Shown piece by piece: positions 50,701 through 62,021 of a DNA stretch of 64,000 bases (the first letter of the stretch is position 1; every line of letters starts with the position of its first letter). Source of the DNA: Nyssa sinensis. Taxonomy: Eukaryota > Streptophyta > Magnoliopsida > Cornales > Nyssaceae. The stretch is taken from positions 52,223,847-52,287,846 of the forward strand of contig CM018048.1 in assembly GCA_008638375.1 (NCBI GenBank), read 5' to 3'. Position numbers and translations under genes: made by a program. The notes below the pieces were generated by a model. The model saw only the letters and a list, made by a program, of their open reading frames with translations, had not been told where the DNA came from and ran no database searches.

Positions 50701-53700
50701 AAGGAAATTAATTCCTAAAGATAGCTCCTGCTACTAAGGCTAAATGTTTTGTTCTACTAAGCAGTAACGAGATTTTTAATATTTTCAGTAATATTAAACC
50801 ATTATTATTAAGGATTAATGAATCGTAGTATTATAATAGTAAGATATTACAATAAATAGTTGAAAAGTGGAAGTTCTTAGCATTATAACCGTTGTAGCAG
50901 CAAGTGGTAGCTGAGCTGATTACTGTCATTATAAAAATAAGTTATTTTTGCTTTAGATGTGTTGTTTTTCTTAAAATTGTCTTTCATTTATTTCTGATTC
51001 AGGTATGCCTCAAGTGATTACGCAACTGGTTTCTGTCGCCCTTCTCGGTTAAAAGTTGTAGATTTTTCATACAACTTCTTTGTTGGGAGCATACCTAAGT
51101 GCTTGGAGTATCTTCCCAGGTACCTTATCTGTGCATTTATCATACTGGCTTCTTTTTCTGTAAGCCTTCTTTGCTTAGTTTCCTTCATGCAGGTTAAGCT
51201 TCCGAGGGAACTGCCTTGAAGATAGAGATATCAAACAGCGCCCTACTGCACTATGTGGTACGTATAGCATGTTTTTTCTGATGGTTGCATAAATGTAAAC
51301 TGCTAAGGGGACAAATAGACATTCATGAAAAGTTTAACAAAATATAAGGATGTATAACAAAGACATTACTGCTGCGAAGTGTAGAACCATTGATTAAGGC
51401 CTTGGAAGTGTGTATACTTTGCTTTTGTTAAGTGAACTGACCTAACTGAATTCATTATATTGCAATGCAATTAAATTTTGACTTTTTTTTTTTTGAATGT
51501 TCTAACTTGAATTTCTGTGATGGGAGTTTCCACGTTGTAATTACATAGTTAATATGGAGTTCCACAATTTTTTTTTTTTTGGTAATATCCACTTCCAGCT
51601 TTAAGATTGGACGCAACTTGTAGCCATTAAAAGCTCAATACTGTGGTGGCTAATGCCAACATTCTTGTTACAGGTGGTACTCCACCTCCCAAAAGCCGTC
51701 CTGAAGTCAACCCAAAACACCAACCTGCTAAAGATAAATCTAAGCATCAAGCACCTTCAAAACCTGCCTGGCTTTTAGCTCTGGAAATCGTGACAGGAAC
51801 CATGATGGGTTCTCTCTTTCTTGTCGCTCTTATAACTACTGTTCAGAAATGCAAAAACAAATCTTCTATCATTATCCCTTGGAAGAAATCAGCAAGCGAG
51901 AAGGACCGCGTGACAGTATACATAGGTTAGGCTCCATTTTATATGTTCTGTTTCATTCTAAGTTTCAGAAGTGTGTTCTTCAGTAATAATCTTGAGTTAA
52001 ATTTGTTTGAGTTTCAACAGATTCTGAGATGTTGAAGGATGTATTGAGATTCAGCAGACAAGAACTTGAAGTGGCCTGTGAAGATTTCAGCAACATTATT
52101 GGTTCCTCTCCAGACAGTCAAGTTTACAAAGGCACCATGAAAGATGGGCCTGAGATTGCTGTAATATCCCTTTGCATCAAAGAAGAAAATTGGACGGACT
52201 TTCTTGAGCTCTATTTTCAGAGAGAGGTAACTAATTATCAGTACTACTACAAAATTCTTCATTAAACTTACTTTGGAAAACTAAAAACAGCTAGAGAGTG
52301 TACAACCAATCAAACTTTTAGCTGCCAAGCTTAAGAATTTTTCAGTTATTGCACATTTCAGGTGGCAGATTTGGCAAGACTAAATCATGAGAATACAGGA
52401 AAATTACTGGGCTATTGCAGGGAAAGTACTCCATTTACAAGGATGCTGGTTTTTGAATATGCATCAAATGGGACACTGTATGAGCACCTGCATTGTAAGT
52501 TAACTTTTTTTTTTATATATATAGAATGGTCGGTTACTTCATTATTTTTCAGTAGCTGAGAGCTGAGCTTTCTATTTGAATGCAGATGGAGAAGGATGTC
52601 AATTATCTTGGACACGCCGAATGAAAATTGTTTTAGGCATTGCTCGTGGACTAAAATATCTTCACACAGAACTTGATCCACCATTTACCATATCTGAGTT
52701 GAATTCCAGTGCTGTATATCTTACTGAAGATTTCTCTCCAAAGGTGCATGAGAAGCTCTCTTTCCACTGTTACAGAGACTTGTGAAAATTTTAATATTAT
52801 TTATGCAAACAATAGAATAGGTCAGTTGGGGTTGACTGTGACTTAGACCCAAAGATAGAAAACTTCTACTACAGTACTTGAATTACAATAATTGTCAAAA
52901 GAACTGGCTGAGCTCCCGTCTTTTGGATGTCACAGATCATTATCTCAAGAGACCTGGGCTCTTGAAGTCTCCAATTGAGTCTTAATTGGGGCCTGAAAAA
53001 GATTCAGGATGTGGTTTTTCCATGTATGTTCCTTACCCTCCATTTTTTGAACCCTTTCTTTTTTTTTCCCAGCAGAGGGAAAAAAGAAGAAAAAAAAGTT
53101 TTGAACCTTCTTTTTATAATGATAATTTACCTGTGATCCTACTCTGAAGATGATTTAGTTTGTAAATTTTGGTAGGAATGTTACACTAGTACTTAACAAC
53201 CCCATGTAAAATTCTGGTTTTTAAGGACATTCTCCTTATTTTTTTGCTGCAGCTGGTTGATTTTGAAAGTTGGAAGTCCATTCTTTCAAGATCAGAAAAG
53301 AACTCTGGCTCTATTGGCAATGAGGGTGCTATTTGTGTTCTCCCAAATTCTTTTGAGACACGCAATCTAGACATCCAAGGCAACATTTATGCATTCGGTG
53401 TACTTCTACTGGAAATAATTAGTGGGAGACCTCAATACTGCAAGGACAAAGGGTGCTTAGTAGATTGGGTAATAACTTTTAGACTTTTAAAACTTTGAAT
53501 ATATGTTCCAAGTTTTTTTAAGGTCTCGTTGAGGGATTAATTATTTTTTGAAGAATTGGAATTCATTCCGAGTGTGCATCAAAACCAATATTTTCTCCTC
53601 TGCTGCAGGCCAAGGATTTTCTTGAACTGCCAGAAGCAATGTCCTATGTGGTGGATCCTGAGTTGAAACATTTCAAATATGAAGAGCTCAAAGTGATATG

Positions 53701-53854
53701 TGAGGTGGTGACCCTTTGCTTCCGTCCGAATCCCAGTGATGGGGCATCCATGCAGAAAATTTACACCATGTTGGAGAGCAGAATTGACACATCTGTATTT
53801 GCTGGGGTCACGGCATCCTCTTTGGCATGGGCTGAGCTTGCACTTTCATCATAG
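47713..53854 (+). CDS. LRR receptor-like pseudokinase (At1g63430/At5g41180 type), 13 exons, 660 aa
   Basis: Exons: 47713-47797, 48054-48192, 48432-48503, 48607-48750, 48845-48994, 51003-51119, 51193-51257, 51674-51925, 52021-52226, 52362-52494, 52586-52743, 53253-53468, 53609-53854. All are GT-AG and in frame. The product has a signal peptide (MRPLCPFQLLWVSLGLFILA), an LRR cap with WNALDADPCDWSGIYC, about five to six LRRs (NGLIGIIPKEIGKLNYL type; exons of 72 and 144 bp match one and two repeats), a juxtamembrane Pro/Lys region, one membrane segment (about 289-313) and a cytosolic kinase-like domain (about 350-650). The kinase core is degenerate: the Gly loop reads IIGSSPDSQVYKG, the AxK lysine is absent (IAVISL), HRDxKxxN is replaced by ISELNSSA, and DFG by DFE512. 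It should not phosphorylate, and probably acts as a scaffold or co-receptor. Length matches the Arabidopsis relatives recalled (about 664 aa). Confidence 0.92.
48995..51002 (+). other. Large intron 5 of the LRR pseudokinase gene
   Basis: This 2-kb intron is much longer than the other introns. It contains a retroposon-like fragment at about 49600-49720 and a repeat-like stretch at about 50640-50770 (GTTGCGAAAGGTAGGATTTG). The ORFs at 49022-49288, 49554-49802 and 49762-49956 lie within it and have no recognised domains. Confidence 0.7.
49600..49720. mobile_element. Retroposon fragment (plant LINE/SINE-type 3' end) in intron 5
   Basis: It contains AAAGCCTTTATCCCAATTAT, then TTGGGGTCGGCTACATGAATC. 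This GGGGTCGGCTACATGAATC motif is a familiar dispersed sequence of plant non-LTR retroposons. It is a short fragment with no reverse transcriptase. Assignment to a named family is not possible by eye. Confidence 0.5.
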
Positions 53855-54499
53855 CAGAGTCAAGGTTAACACTGTAAATAAAAAATATACAACTGTAATA
53901 TACAACTCTCTCTCTCTCTCTCCCTCCGGTTATCTTTGTGCTCATGTGAATGTTTGCATACTTAAACAGTTTCATGCAGACATCGTCATCTCTGTGTATA
54001 CCGTTGGCTGATCAGTAAAGTTCTGAAAATACTAAATTTTGAATGAAGATATTGTTACACATTGTTTGTGCTTGTCCATTGCTCTGCTTATGTTTCTCCC
54101 TAGGTTTTCGCTTTGGTGAAATTAGGAATTATAAATATTGAGTTTATAATCATGTTGCAATGAATTTAATTTACTCACTGGAGCCAGGCACAGGACATAT
54201 CCTCTAGCTGTTCATGGCATAAGGGTGATCAGATGAACTCGTCAAAAAAAAGATGAGAAACTACTGCATGATCTCTCTGCATCCATTCAAACAGTTGATA
54301 AATTAAACACCTGAAATTGTTTGACAGCAAAAGATTTGATGACAAATTGAAGACACGGACATGGTATGAAGTGATATTTAGACATTCTCAGAGCAAGTTC
54401 AAAAATTCTCATTCATCAAACAGTAAAAATGGGGAAAAGATCTGATTCTACTCTCTGATGAATTGTGATTGTGATCAGTGGAGGAATGCATGAAAATGG

Positions 54500-55580
54500 G
54501 GTTCTGGCTGGAACAGATAACGAAATGATTTGAAGAAAGGGAACATGTTGAGGTTACCTAGTATCATAAGTGTAGCTAGGGAGGAAAAGTTGAAAACACC
54601 AAAACTGTAAGGAATCAAACAAATGAATAAAGACAAATCAATGCAAACACACGTAAACCAAATTGCAAGTACTTTATGAGGAACTTGCATATGGGATACC
54701 TAATTGTTGGATTTGATCCTTGTATATGTCCACAGTTTGGGTTGTCAGCCGCAAGATCATACAAGTTGCTCCCTAATTGTTTGACTTTGATGATGACTTC
54801 TTGGAATATGATAAACTATTTGTTTCAGCTATTTTATGTGAATCCTTGATAGTTTCATTTGCTTATCCAAGTTCACATTGATTAGGACCTGTCAAGATAT
54901 AACATACACATTGCTCCAACTCTGAAACCAGAACTTCTGAAAGCGACTTCAATGCCATGAAAATATGAATCAGAAATTGTTCAAGTGTAGTTATGTATCT
55001 TAAACATCATTGGAATGATACAGACATTCTCTGGAGAATTCCAACAACTCTGTTTCAGAAATCAATAAGATCAAGAGAGCTGATTTTGGAGCAGGATTGG
55101 GGTCCCTAATTAATTGTATTGGGTTGCTATATTAATGGAGTGTCATAAATCAGATGCAAAAGGCAGTTATGGCTGGAACAGAATCAAATGATGTCTCTTT
55201 AGAGATGCAGTTAGGCCATATTCAAAGGGAAGCATGTTAAGGTTTTTGTTATTGGAGCTCAAGTGTGAATGAATTGCTTCGAGAAAGCATGCTCTAGTCG
55301 GAAAAAAGAAAAAAACTGAAACACACCAAAATAGTGAAAAGATGGAATGGAGAAATAGATATTGAATCAATAGGAGCAGGGGAAAACAATTTGGCACAGT
55401 TCATGATTTGGTTATATCATTGTTTTGAGAAAGTGCTCGAGAAACAAGTTTCTTCCTACCAATTTTCAAATCTTGTTCAAGACCCCTTGGGTATGACAAA
55501 CCATTTGCTTCAGGCACTATGTAGTTTATATAGGACCTTGATTATTGACTATGTCACCTTGGATAAGACCTCTAGTTTGT
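54500..55580. repeat. Diverged direct duplication, offset about 670-700 bp
   Basis: Shared blocks in the same order: GGCTGGAACAGA, CAAATGAT/CGAAATGAT, AAAGGGAA(C/G)CATGTT(G/A)AGG, then about 250 bp on GACTT-CTTGG-TATGA-AAACTATTTGTTTCAG versus GACCCCTTGGGTATGACAAA and CATTTGCTTCAG, and CCTTGAT. Divergence is high, with indels. It could be decayed coding or non-coding transcript sequence; I cannot identify it. Confidence 0.55.
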
Positions 55581-56074
55581 GCCCTTTGACCATCAATCCA
55601 GTTTCTCCTTCAGCTTCAGTAACTAACCTGCCTTTAATACTGCAAAGTCCCAAAACCAAATGCTAATCTGCCATGTCAAGAACTTGGAAATACATCCTCC
55701 CTATATTTCTTTAACATTAGACCATCCCAATTCTGTAAACCCCAAATGGATCCTAATAACCTGTCATTTAATTCATCTACCTCTCCCTCTGTTGTTCTCT
55801 TGAGCATCAAGACATCACATGCACATTATCATTGCAGCAGATTGTTTGGGAATGTGTTGAGAGTTGGTTTCTTTTCACTGTTTGTCCATATCATTTCATC
55901 CGTTCAAGTCACCTATTAGCACCTTTAATTAGAGCATTGACTCATCCTTTCCTGCATACATTTTAAGCGTCTGTCCAGTGCTTGCATTTTATAATATGCA
56001 TAACTTCGTATATAGCATGCAATAACATAACCGGAGGCATATCATCAGCCTCAACCCATCAGTGAATGCAAACA

Positions 56075-56117
<43 letters not shown>

Positions 56118-56118
56118 A
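56075..56118. repeat. Compound (TA)n(GA)n microsatellite
   Basis: A TA run passes directly into a GA run, about 220 bases downstream of the NOB1 stop codon. Confidence 0.9.
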
Positions 56119-56336
56119 AGCACAGAATTATTAAAATAAATCACTCCAAAATTGTGCTCATCCTTCAGCCAAATAAGTAAAACATACTATTTGAGTACAC
56201 TCAGATTTTAACCCGCTCAACTTAACCAAACCTTATTTTTACCAGTTTGGGTGGCCATTAAGTTCCAAAACCAAATTCTCAAAAACAAATTTGAAGTCAA
56301 AATATATACCTATTCAATACAATTCAGCTTAAAATA

Positions 56337-56752
56337 CTAAGGCTTAGAACGAGCAAAATGGTTATCATTGGGATTCCTCTTTCCACTGAAAACTGCTAAT
56401 GCTTTTCTTATGGGAGGCTGCAGAGGAGCTCTCTTATCTGTATGGTGGCAAAACATGCCGTCTGAAGTGAATATATCATCACCCTACAAAATGAAACCTC
56501 AGTTTCAGTTAAAACGCAGGATAATTAGACCAACCAAAACAGAATCCACACAAGAACCTCTTGTTGCACAAATACAGAGAAAAGAAGAGGGAGAGGAATT
56601 AGGTTAATAATTAACCTGTTTACTCTTCTTCTTTGTCTTGGGGTACAGGAGCCTGTGTGGAAGCTGATCTTCGCGTAAAATAGGATTCTTAGTAATGGCA
56701 TCTCTACCACCTTGGGGTAAAGGCAGCGAAAACTGCAAACAACCAAGTATCA

Positions 56753-56793
<41 letters not shown>

Positions 56794-59700
56794 TGCAAAT
56801 GAAGCTTCAAAACAAATTTTTACAAAAAGAATTCTGCTCTCTCTCTCTCTCACACACACACACACAGATACTGGAGGATATCGCAACTCAGGTAGGATGC
56901 CTTCATATCTTCATAATCCACATTTGGAATACATTATTTACATATCCTACTCAGGATTATGGTAGACAATATGCTCGGCATAAGATCTAGACTCCCAACG
57001 AGGATAAGAAACCTAAATCTTGCCATATAAAAATTGCCCAAAAGCACTTCAGCTCCAAATAAGCAATTTATTGTCAAACTAAACAGCTGTGACCATTAAG
57101 CAATGCAACAAGTACTAAGGTACAAACTGTCCAACAAACAAGGACCAAGTATGAAACACATAAAAGATTATGGACCAATGCACAAATTCAAAAAAGGCAG
57201 CACAAGCATTTACCTATGACCACAGAAAAGTGAGTTACAACTTACAAGGACCAATAGACTGAAGAAACGTGCACGATGCCTAATAATTCTTGCTAAATGC
57301 TCAAAAGAGGAAGAATGTAATACTGATACTCACTTTTGTGCCTCGCAAGGAAATGCGTGGTCGTCGGGCTGCAAGAACAATGCCATTCTCACCAACAGTA
57401 GCAGCTACCTTGCGTAGAGTGCCTCCATTCCCACAGTTGGGACAGAAAATCCTACCAACTTCCGTGGTCACTTTATAGCAGGCATGGCATTTCAGTATCC
57501 ACCTGAAAAATATAAACGTCAAATAAACACACATTTCACCCATTAAAAAATTCATTTAACTATGAGACATTTATAATATAAAGGTATTCACAATAAAATG
57601 GTCATATCAAAGCAGAAGAAAATCAGAAATGCCCATTAGTAAACACTGAAGGGTAAAAAAACTGCATTATATATGTATGTACCTGTGCAGTTGGCGAATC
57701 TGCATTCCTCCAGGTGCCAGCAGGCGTAATCCCATCTGCAGAAGAACATTCTGCATTGCAAAGTCACTAGTCACACAAGCTACACTAGAGTCAGACAAGG
57801 ACCTTAGCATCCAGCTCTGCTCGCTACTATTATCATCCATATATGTTGCATCAACACTTTCAGTATTTTGGCTAGATGTCTCCAAATGTTCTGATCCTTC
57901 ATTTGTGAATTCAACCTCATCTCCTTCAGCAACTATATTTGCATTATTATTAGGGGTATCTTCCTCCATTGTGGAATTGTTAGCCTCAGGTCCCAAACAA
58001 GGAAGGCCCAGCTCCTCTTCTTGAAGAGCTCTCAATGAATCTTCTTCAAGCCTCATTTCATTCAATATTGCAGAAAGATCTTCAACATTGCTCTTCCCTT
58101 CTGTGATACTACTTTCCTCCAAATTTCCATTCACAACATGTTTTTCTTCATGATTTGCATGCATCATTTGATTCAGGCACCTAGTGTCCTCAAAATTGTT
58201 GTTCTCCTCGTTTTCCACTGCATCTCGAGGACCATCTTTCTCAGATGATGCCTCATACATTTCTCGTCTAGCTTTTCTCCTAAGATATCTTCTATGAGTA
58301 CTTCGACTCACAGCAGGTAGCCAATCACCAGTATTATCATCAAATTGTCCCTGAGATGCATCGATTCCATCTGCCACCATTTTCTTCCCTTCAATGTTTA
58401 TCTCCTTTTTCTTAGGTAAAAATCTCCTAGATTTCCTAAAACTGCCATTGTCATCCTCTTGGTTCCCAGATTGAGGTTCAACTCCATTTCCCATTGCACT
58501 ATCTTCTGTACAATGGTGATCTGTAGAGATAACATTCAAGCTTAAGTCTTTCAGCGGTAGGATTTTTGAATTAGGGTTTGATCTGTCCTCAATTTCATGT
58601 TCTAATGCTTCCCACTCTTCCAAATTAGGAACGTTGCACCCCCACCCAGGCATGTCCTTCTCGGGCAGCCGTTTCACATTAACTGTGTGGAGAGGAGGAG
58701 GGCTTTCTCTTAGATGTTTAGTTCCATGAATCTGAGCCTCCAATGTATAAGTCAAAGCAATGAGCTTGAGATCCACATCTGAAAGACTCTGCAAGTCACC
58801 AGTTGCCCTTGCAAAGTTGATAACTGTCATGATAGTTAGTAATAAATAAAACTTCATGTGAAATTGTAACCAACAAAAAACCCAATGTCTTCTTTCATAG
58901 TTAACTTTTTTTAAAATTTTGACCTTCAAGAGAATTTAATCACAATGTTGTTTAATATTTACCCTAAGAAATTGCACTTACATCAGAAATTATTCAAAAA
59001 TGTCCACAAAAACATTGATTAGTATAACAAACAAAGAAGATTGTCTCTATTGCAGAACCATTTAATTATAGCTTGTTTTACAGACATACACAATAAAAAC
59101 ATATATTCAATAACATAATGCACAGAGAACTATAACATTGGATTAAGTGAAGAGAATATAACAACACATTTAGCATTTTCTTAAGGACCAAAATCCTAAT
59201 CAAGATTCCTATTCTAATGATTGTATTTCCATATCGAACCAATATGATAAATGTCAACAGCAGCTTTTCCCCCAAAAATTTAAACTCACGCTTTCTATTT
59301 AATGAACTTGATGGAACTAAATATTTTTATGATAACCCACCAGATTACACTTGCCAAGAATATTAGTCCTGCACATGGACATTGTGGACAAATAAAGTTG
59401 CCCCTAGGCTAATTCCGTGGAAAATATTATATCTCTCATTCAACTAAATTTCAATATATAAAAATACTAAAGACTACGTCCAAAACTGCATTGTGACTCT
59501 ATAACGACAAGTTGAAGACTTGCAAACCGAAAAATCTAATACTGTCAAGCAATATCAAGTTCCGCCAAATTAAGATTTTCAATTTTGTGTTCTGCTGAAT
59601 TTAATATCATGCTTCTAGTACAATAATCGGTATTTTCCATAATTGTTCACTGAAGTCATGTCAGAAATTTAAGGAGCAGTTACAGATACAAAGTAAATTT

Positions 59701-60078
59701 GAAATTACTACAAACTGCAGAGAACGCAAAAGAGTGTGTATAGTCTCAAAACTGCCAACCTTTTTTTAGGGCTTCAGGGGAGGGTTCCACGGTGTCGACA
59801 GTGAAAGGAACGAAGTTGAGCCTGTGACGGGACATCAGATCTCGGACCTCGTCCATGACTTCGGAAACGGAGACGAACTTGTCGGCATATTTGGTGAGCA
59901 TCTCTCCACCTTGGATGATGGCATTAGCATCGACCACGGCGACGGCGATGCCTCTACTGGATTGGCAGCTCTCAACGAAAACTCGATCGGCGACATTCAC
60001 TTGCTGGTTTTGATTTGTGGGTGGTTGTTTCTTCACTATGTTGCTCCAACATGGAGCCGACGACGGGACCTCCTCCAT
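56337..60078 (-). CDS. NOB1: NOB1, PIN-domain endonuclease that matures 18S rRNA, 5 exons, 630 aa
   Basis: Exons in coding order: 60078-59760, 58823-57683, 57502-57334, 56732-56616, 56483-56337, all GT-AG and in frame. NOB1 cuts 20S pre-rRNA at site D in late cytoplasmic pre-40S particles, with PNO1 as partner. Residues about 44-160 form the PIN domain: VAVVDANAII with the metal-binding D50, the FTVDTVEPSPE segment, INFARATGDL and LSDVDLKLIALTYTLEA. A long acidic, low-complexity insert (about 190-400) follows. After it come SDFAMQNVLLQMGL, LLAPGGMQIR and a zinc ribbon with C492, C495, C507 and C510 (CHAC and CPNC). The end is basic (RLLYPKTKKKSKQ, then a tail ending RSKP). Arabidopsis NOB1 is At5g41190, about 602 aa, from memory. 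Intron 3 carries a (TA)n run (56757-56792) and a (CT)n(CA)n run (56839-56867). A telo box lies in its leader. Confidence 0.95.
56757..56792. repeat. (TA)n microsatellite in NOB1 intron 3
   Basis: TA run just upstream (in coding sense) of the exon 4 acceptor at 56733. A (CT)n(CA)n run follows at about 56839-56867 in the same intron. Confidence 0.9.
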
Positions 60079-60097
60079 GGCTGAGCTTAGAAATCTA

Positions 60098-60106
60098 AAA
60101 CCCTAG
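60098..60106 (-). promoter_or_regulatory. Telo box in the NOB1 leader/promoter
   Basis: Plus-strand AAACCCTAG (minus-strand CTAGGGTTT) lies 20 bases upstream of the NOB1 ATG. The AAACCCTA motif is enriched near the start of plant genes for ribosomal proteins and ribosome biogenesis, which fits NOB1 function. Function here is inferred from position only. Confidence 0.6.
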
Positions 60107-62021
60107 AGTGGCGTAGTTCTGTTTCTAGTGTGATATCGCTCTCTGAATGAAAATATCAAGTGGGGCTTTGTAGGCTAATTTTAATTTTTGCCCCGTCCTT
60201 CCAAGTCATACGACGGCGTTTTAAATAATCCCCGTGCTCCAATTGACATTTTTTTTTTCCCAACTTGCCTTCTTGTCGGGTTATAAAATATCTAACCATT
60301 ATTAAATTAGACATTTATAATAAAATTAATTTACTTAATGAAAAAATTAAACTTATCAACTTAATTTTGATCGTACTTAATAAAAAAAATTGTGAAAAAA
60401 ACTATTCTAATTAATTTTAAAATCAATTAAGTATGATTAAAGGACTCAAAATACATTAATTACGTTTGAAAAATTGATCCAAAAATAAATATAGATAATA
60501 AATTTATACTTTGTCATCTTATAAGTAAATTTATTATTTTTTTTGCTACTTTTGAAAATTTTCAATTCAATAAAAATAATAAATTTGTTTTTTTTTTTTT
60601 TTTGGTATTATGACTATTTATTCATTTTTATGATTGTTTATGACCATATATTATTATTTATGACCATTACGTAAATTTTGAATTAAAAAAATTAATTTAT
60701 TTTAATATTGGTTTTTTTCTCTTTTTAACTATTAGGTCATTATATGATCATTACAATTCAAATTTTAAATTTCATTTATTTGCTTTAAAAAATTGATGAC
60801 CAATTGATAGCTGTTTGATAATGTCATTGATATGGCTGTTTTGATCATGTCAGCTGAATGAGATTCAAAAAGGGGCATGGCAAATTGATGAAGGTACAAC
60901 ATTTTTTTTTAATGAAAATCAATTAATTCAGGTAAATTTTTGCTTCAACTGCTTGTCTGTTCATTGGAGGCTTATTTGTCCACCATGGCACAATAAAATA
61001 ACTTTGTTACCCCGGTTGAAGCAATTCTCGGAGATGGTTTAATAATTAGTTTTTTTATAAATATATATTTATATATTTTTAAAAATAATATTAATATAAA
61101 AATAAATTTTAACGTTTGATTAAATAATGAAACATGTTTCTCAAAATTAGAAGTAAGGTGCAAAAGTTCTCCCAAACAAATCATTAATGTTGTCAAATTT
61201 GAATAAAAATTTCATTTGAATTTGATGTTCTTTAACAATTACTTGGTTTTAACTCAAATATTTTTTTAAAAAAATTATTATCATATTTCAAAAATTTTAA
61301 ATTTATTTTGAATAATGATTTGAGTCTGTGAATAGTATTATACTAATTTGAATTTGAATGAATTTAGTATTAATTTGAGTCTATTATCAAAGAATTTACA
61401 TTTGAGTCTGGATTTAGTTCACTAGAGATGCCTTGACTATTTTCTTTAGTAAAACCTTTAGATAATTGTATTAGAAATTTTAAATTAGGTCCTGTCTGAA
61501 GGGACTAACAAATGAGTAGAATCAAACACTCAAAGAGTCAATGTGAAACCTAACCATTAGGGGGGAAGGGGAAGGGGAAGGGGAATGTAATAGATCTCTC
61601 ATTTGGAAGACATCATCTTAAAATTCTATCATTTGGGGATATCATCTGCAGACTAATTCACTGATTTTGACAGAATCTTTGTTTGTACACTCCACTGTCC
61701 ACAATTATCATTCAAACATTACCTTTGATATGATGATTGTAGCCATTCAGTTTTAAACAATCTTCTGGTATTCTTTGACCAACCATTTAATGAGGCAAAA
61801 ATGCATTCAAATTGGCATGAAATTCCTGCAAAATGAATCAGTGAGTGAGATGCAGTGAGGCTCAGGAAGCCTTGAAGTTACAAGAAATTTCAAAATGACA
61901 AAAGTTTCACTTGGTTAAGAAAAATGCCCCAAGGAATGAATGAATGATAAAAGTGGAGTCTTTGGTAGCCGTTTGCTGCGAATACTTGGGTTGGGATCAC
62001 CCCCAAAGGGGAAAAATTGCA
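60107..62021. other. NOB1 promoter and intergenic DNA
   Basis: The NOB1 promoter should lie in about the first 300 bases. The rest is AT-rich. A perfect G-quadruplex motif is at 61560-61583. No gene is seen; the minus-strand frame at 60972-61196 has no domain. Confidence 0.55.
61560..61583 (+). repeat. G-quadruplex-forming G-tract array
   Basis: Four G runs (six, four, four and four G) are separated each time by just AA. This is a textbook intramolecular G4 motif with short loops, and stands out in an AT-rich background. It lies about 440 bases downstream of the degenerate ADF coding end (minus-strand gene), so it may be in or near that gene's 3' flank. Confidence 0.85.

Larger units (their letters stand above)
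53855..56336. other. Tail-to-tail spacer between the LRR gene and NOB1
   Basis: It contains the 3' untranslated region of the LRR gene (AATAAA at 53877, a (CT)n run near 53909) and, at its right end, that of NOB1. Between them is a diverged duplication (about 54500-54870 and 55170-55580) and a compound (TA)n(GA)n microsatellite at about 56075-56118. The minus-strand frames at 54475-54690 and 55167-55397 lie in the duplicated units but differ in frame and ends, so they are not supported as genes. Confidence 0.5.

Noticed and set aside
54475..55397. Two hydrophobic minus-strand ORFs with similar short motifs
   Set aside because: The shared NLNM-PF and LFQP text comes from a DNA duplication; the frames differ in length, start and end, so I do not call genes.
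57677..58024. 115-codon plus-strand ORF
   Set aside because: Antisense shadow of the acidic part of NOB1 exon 2.
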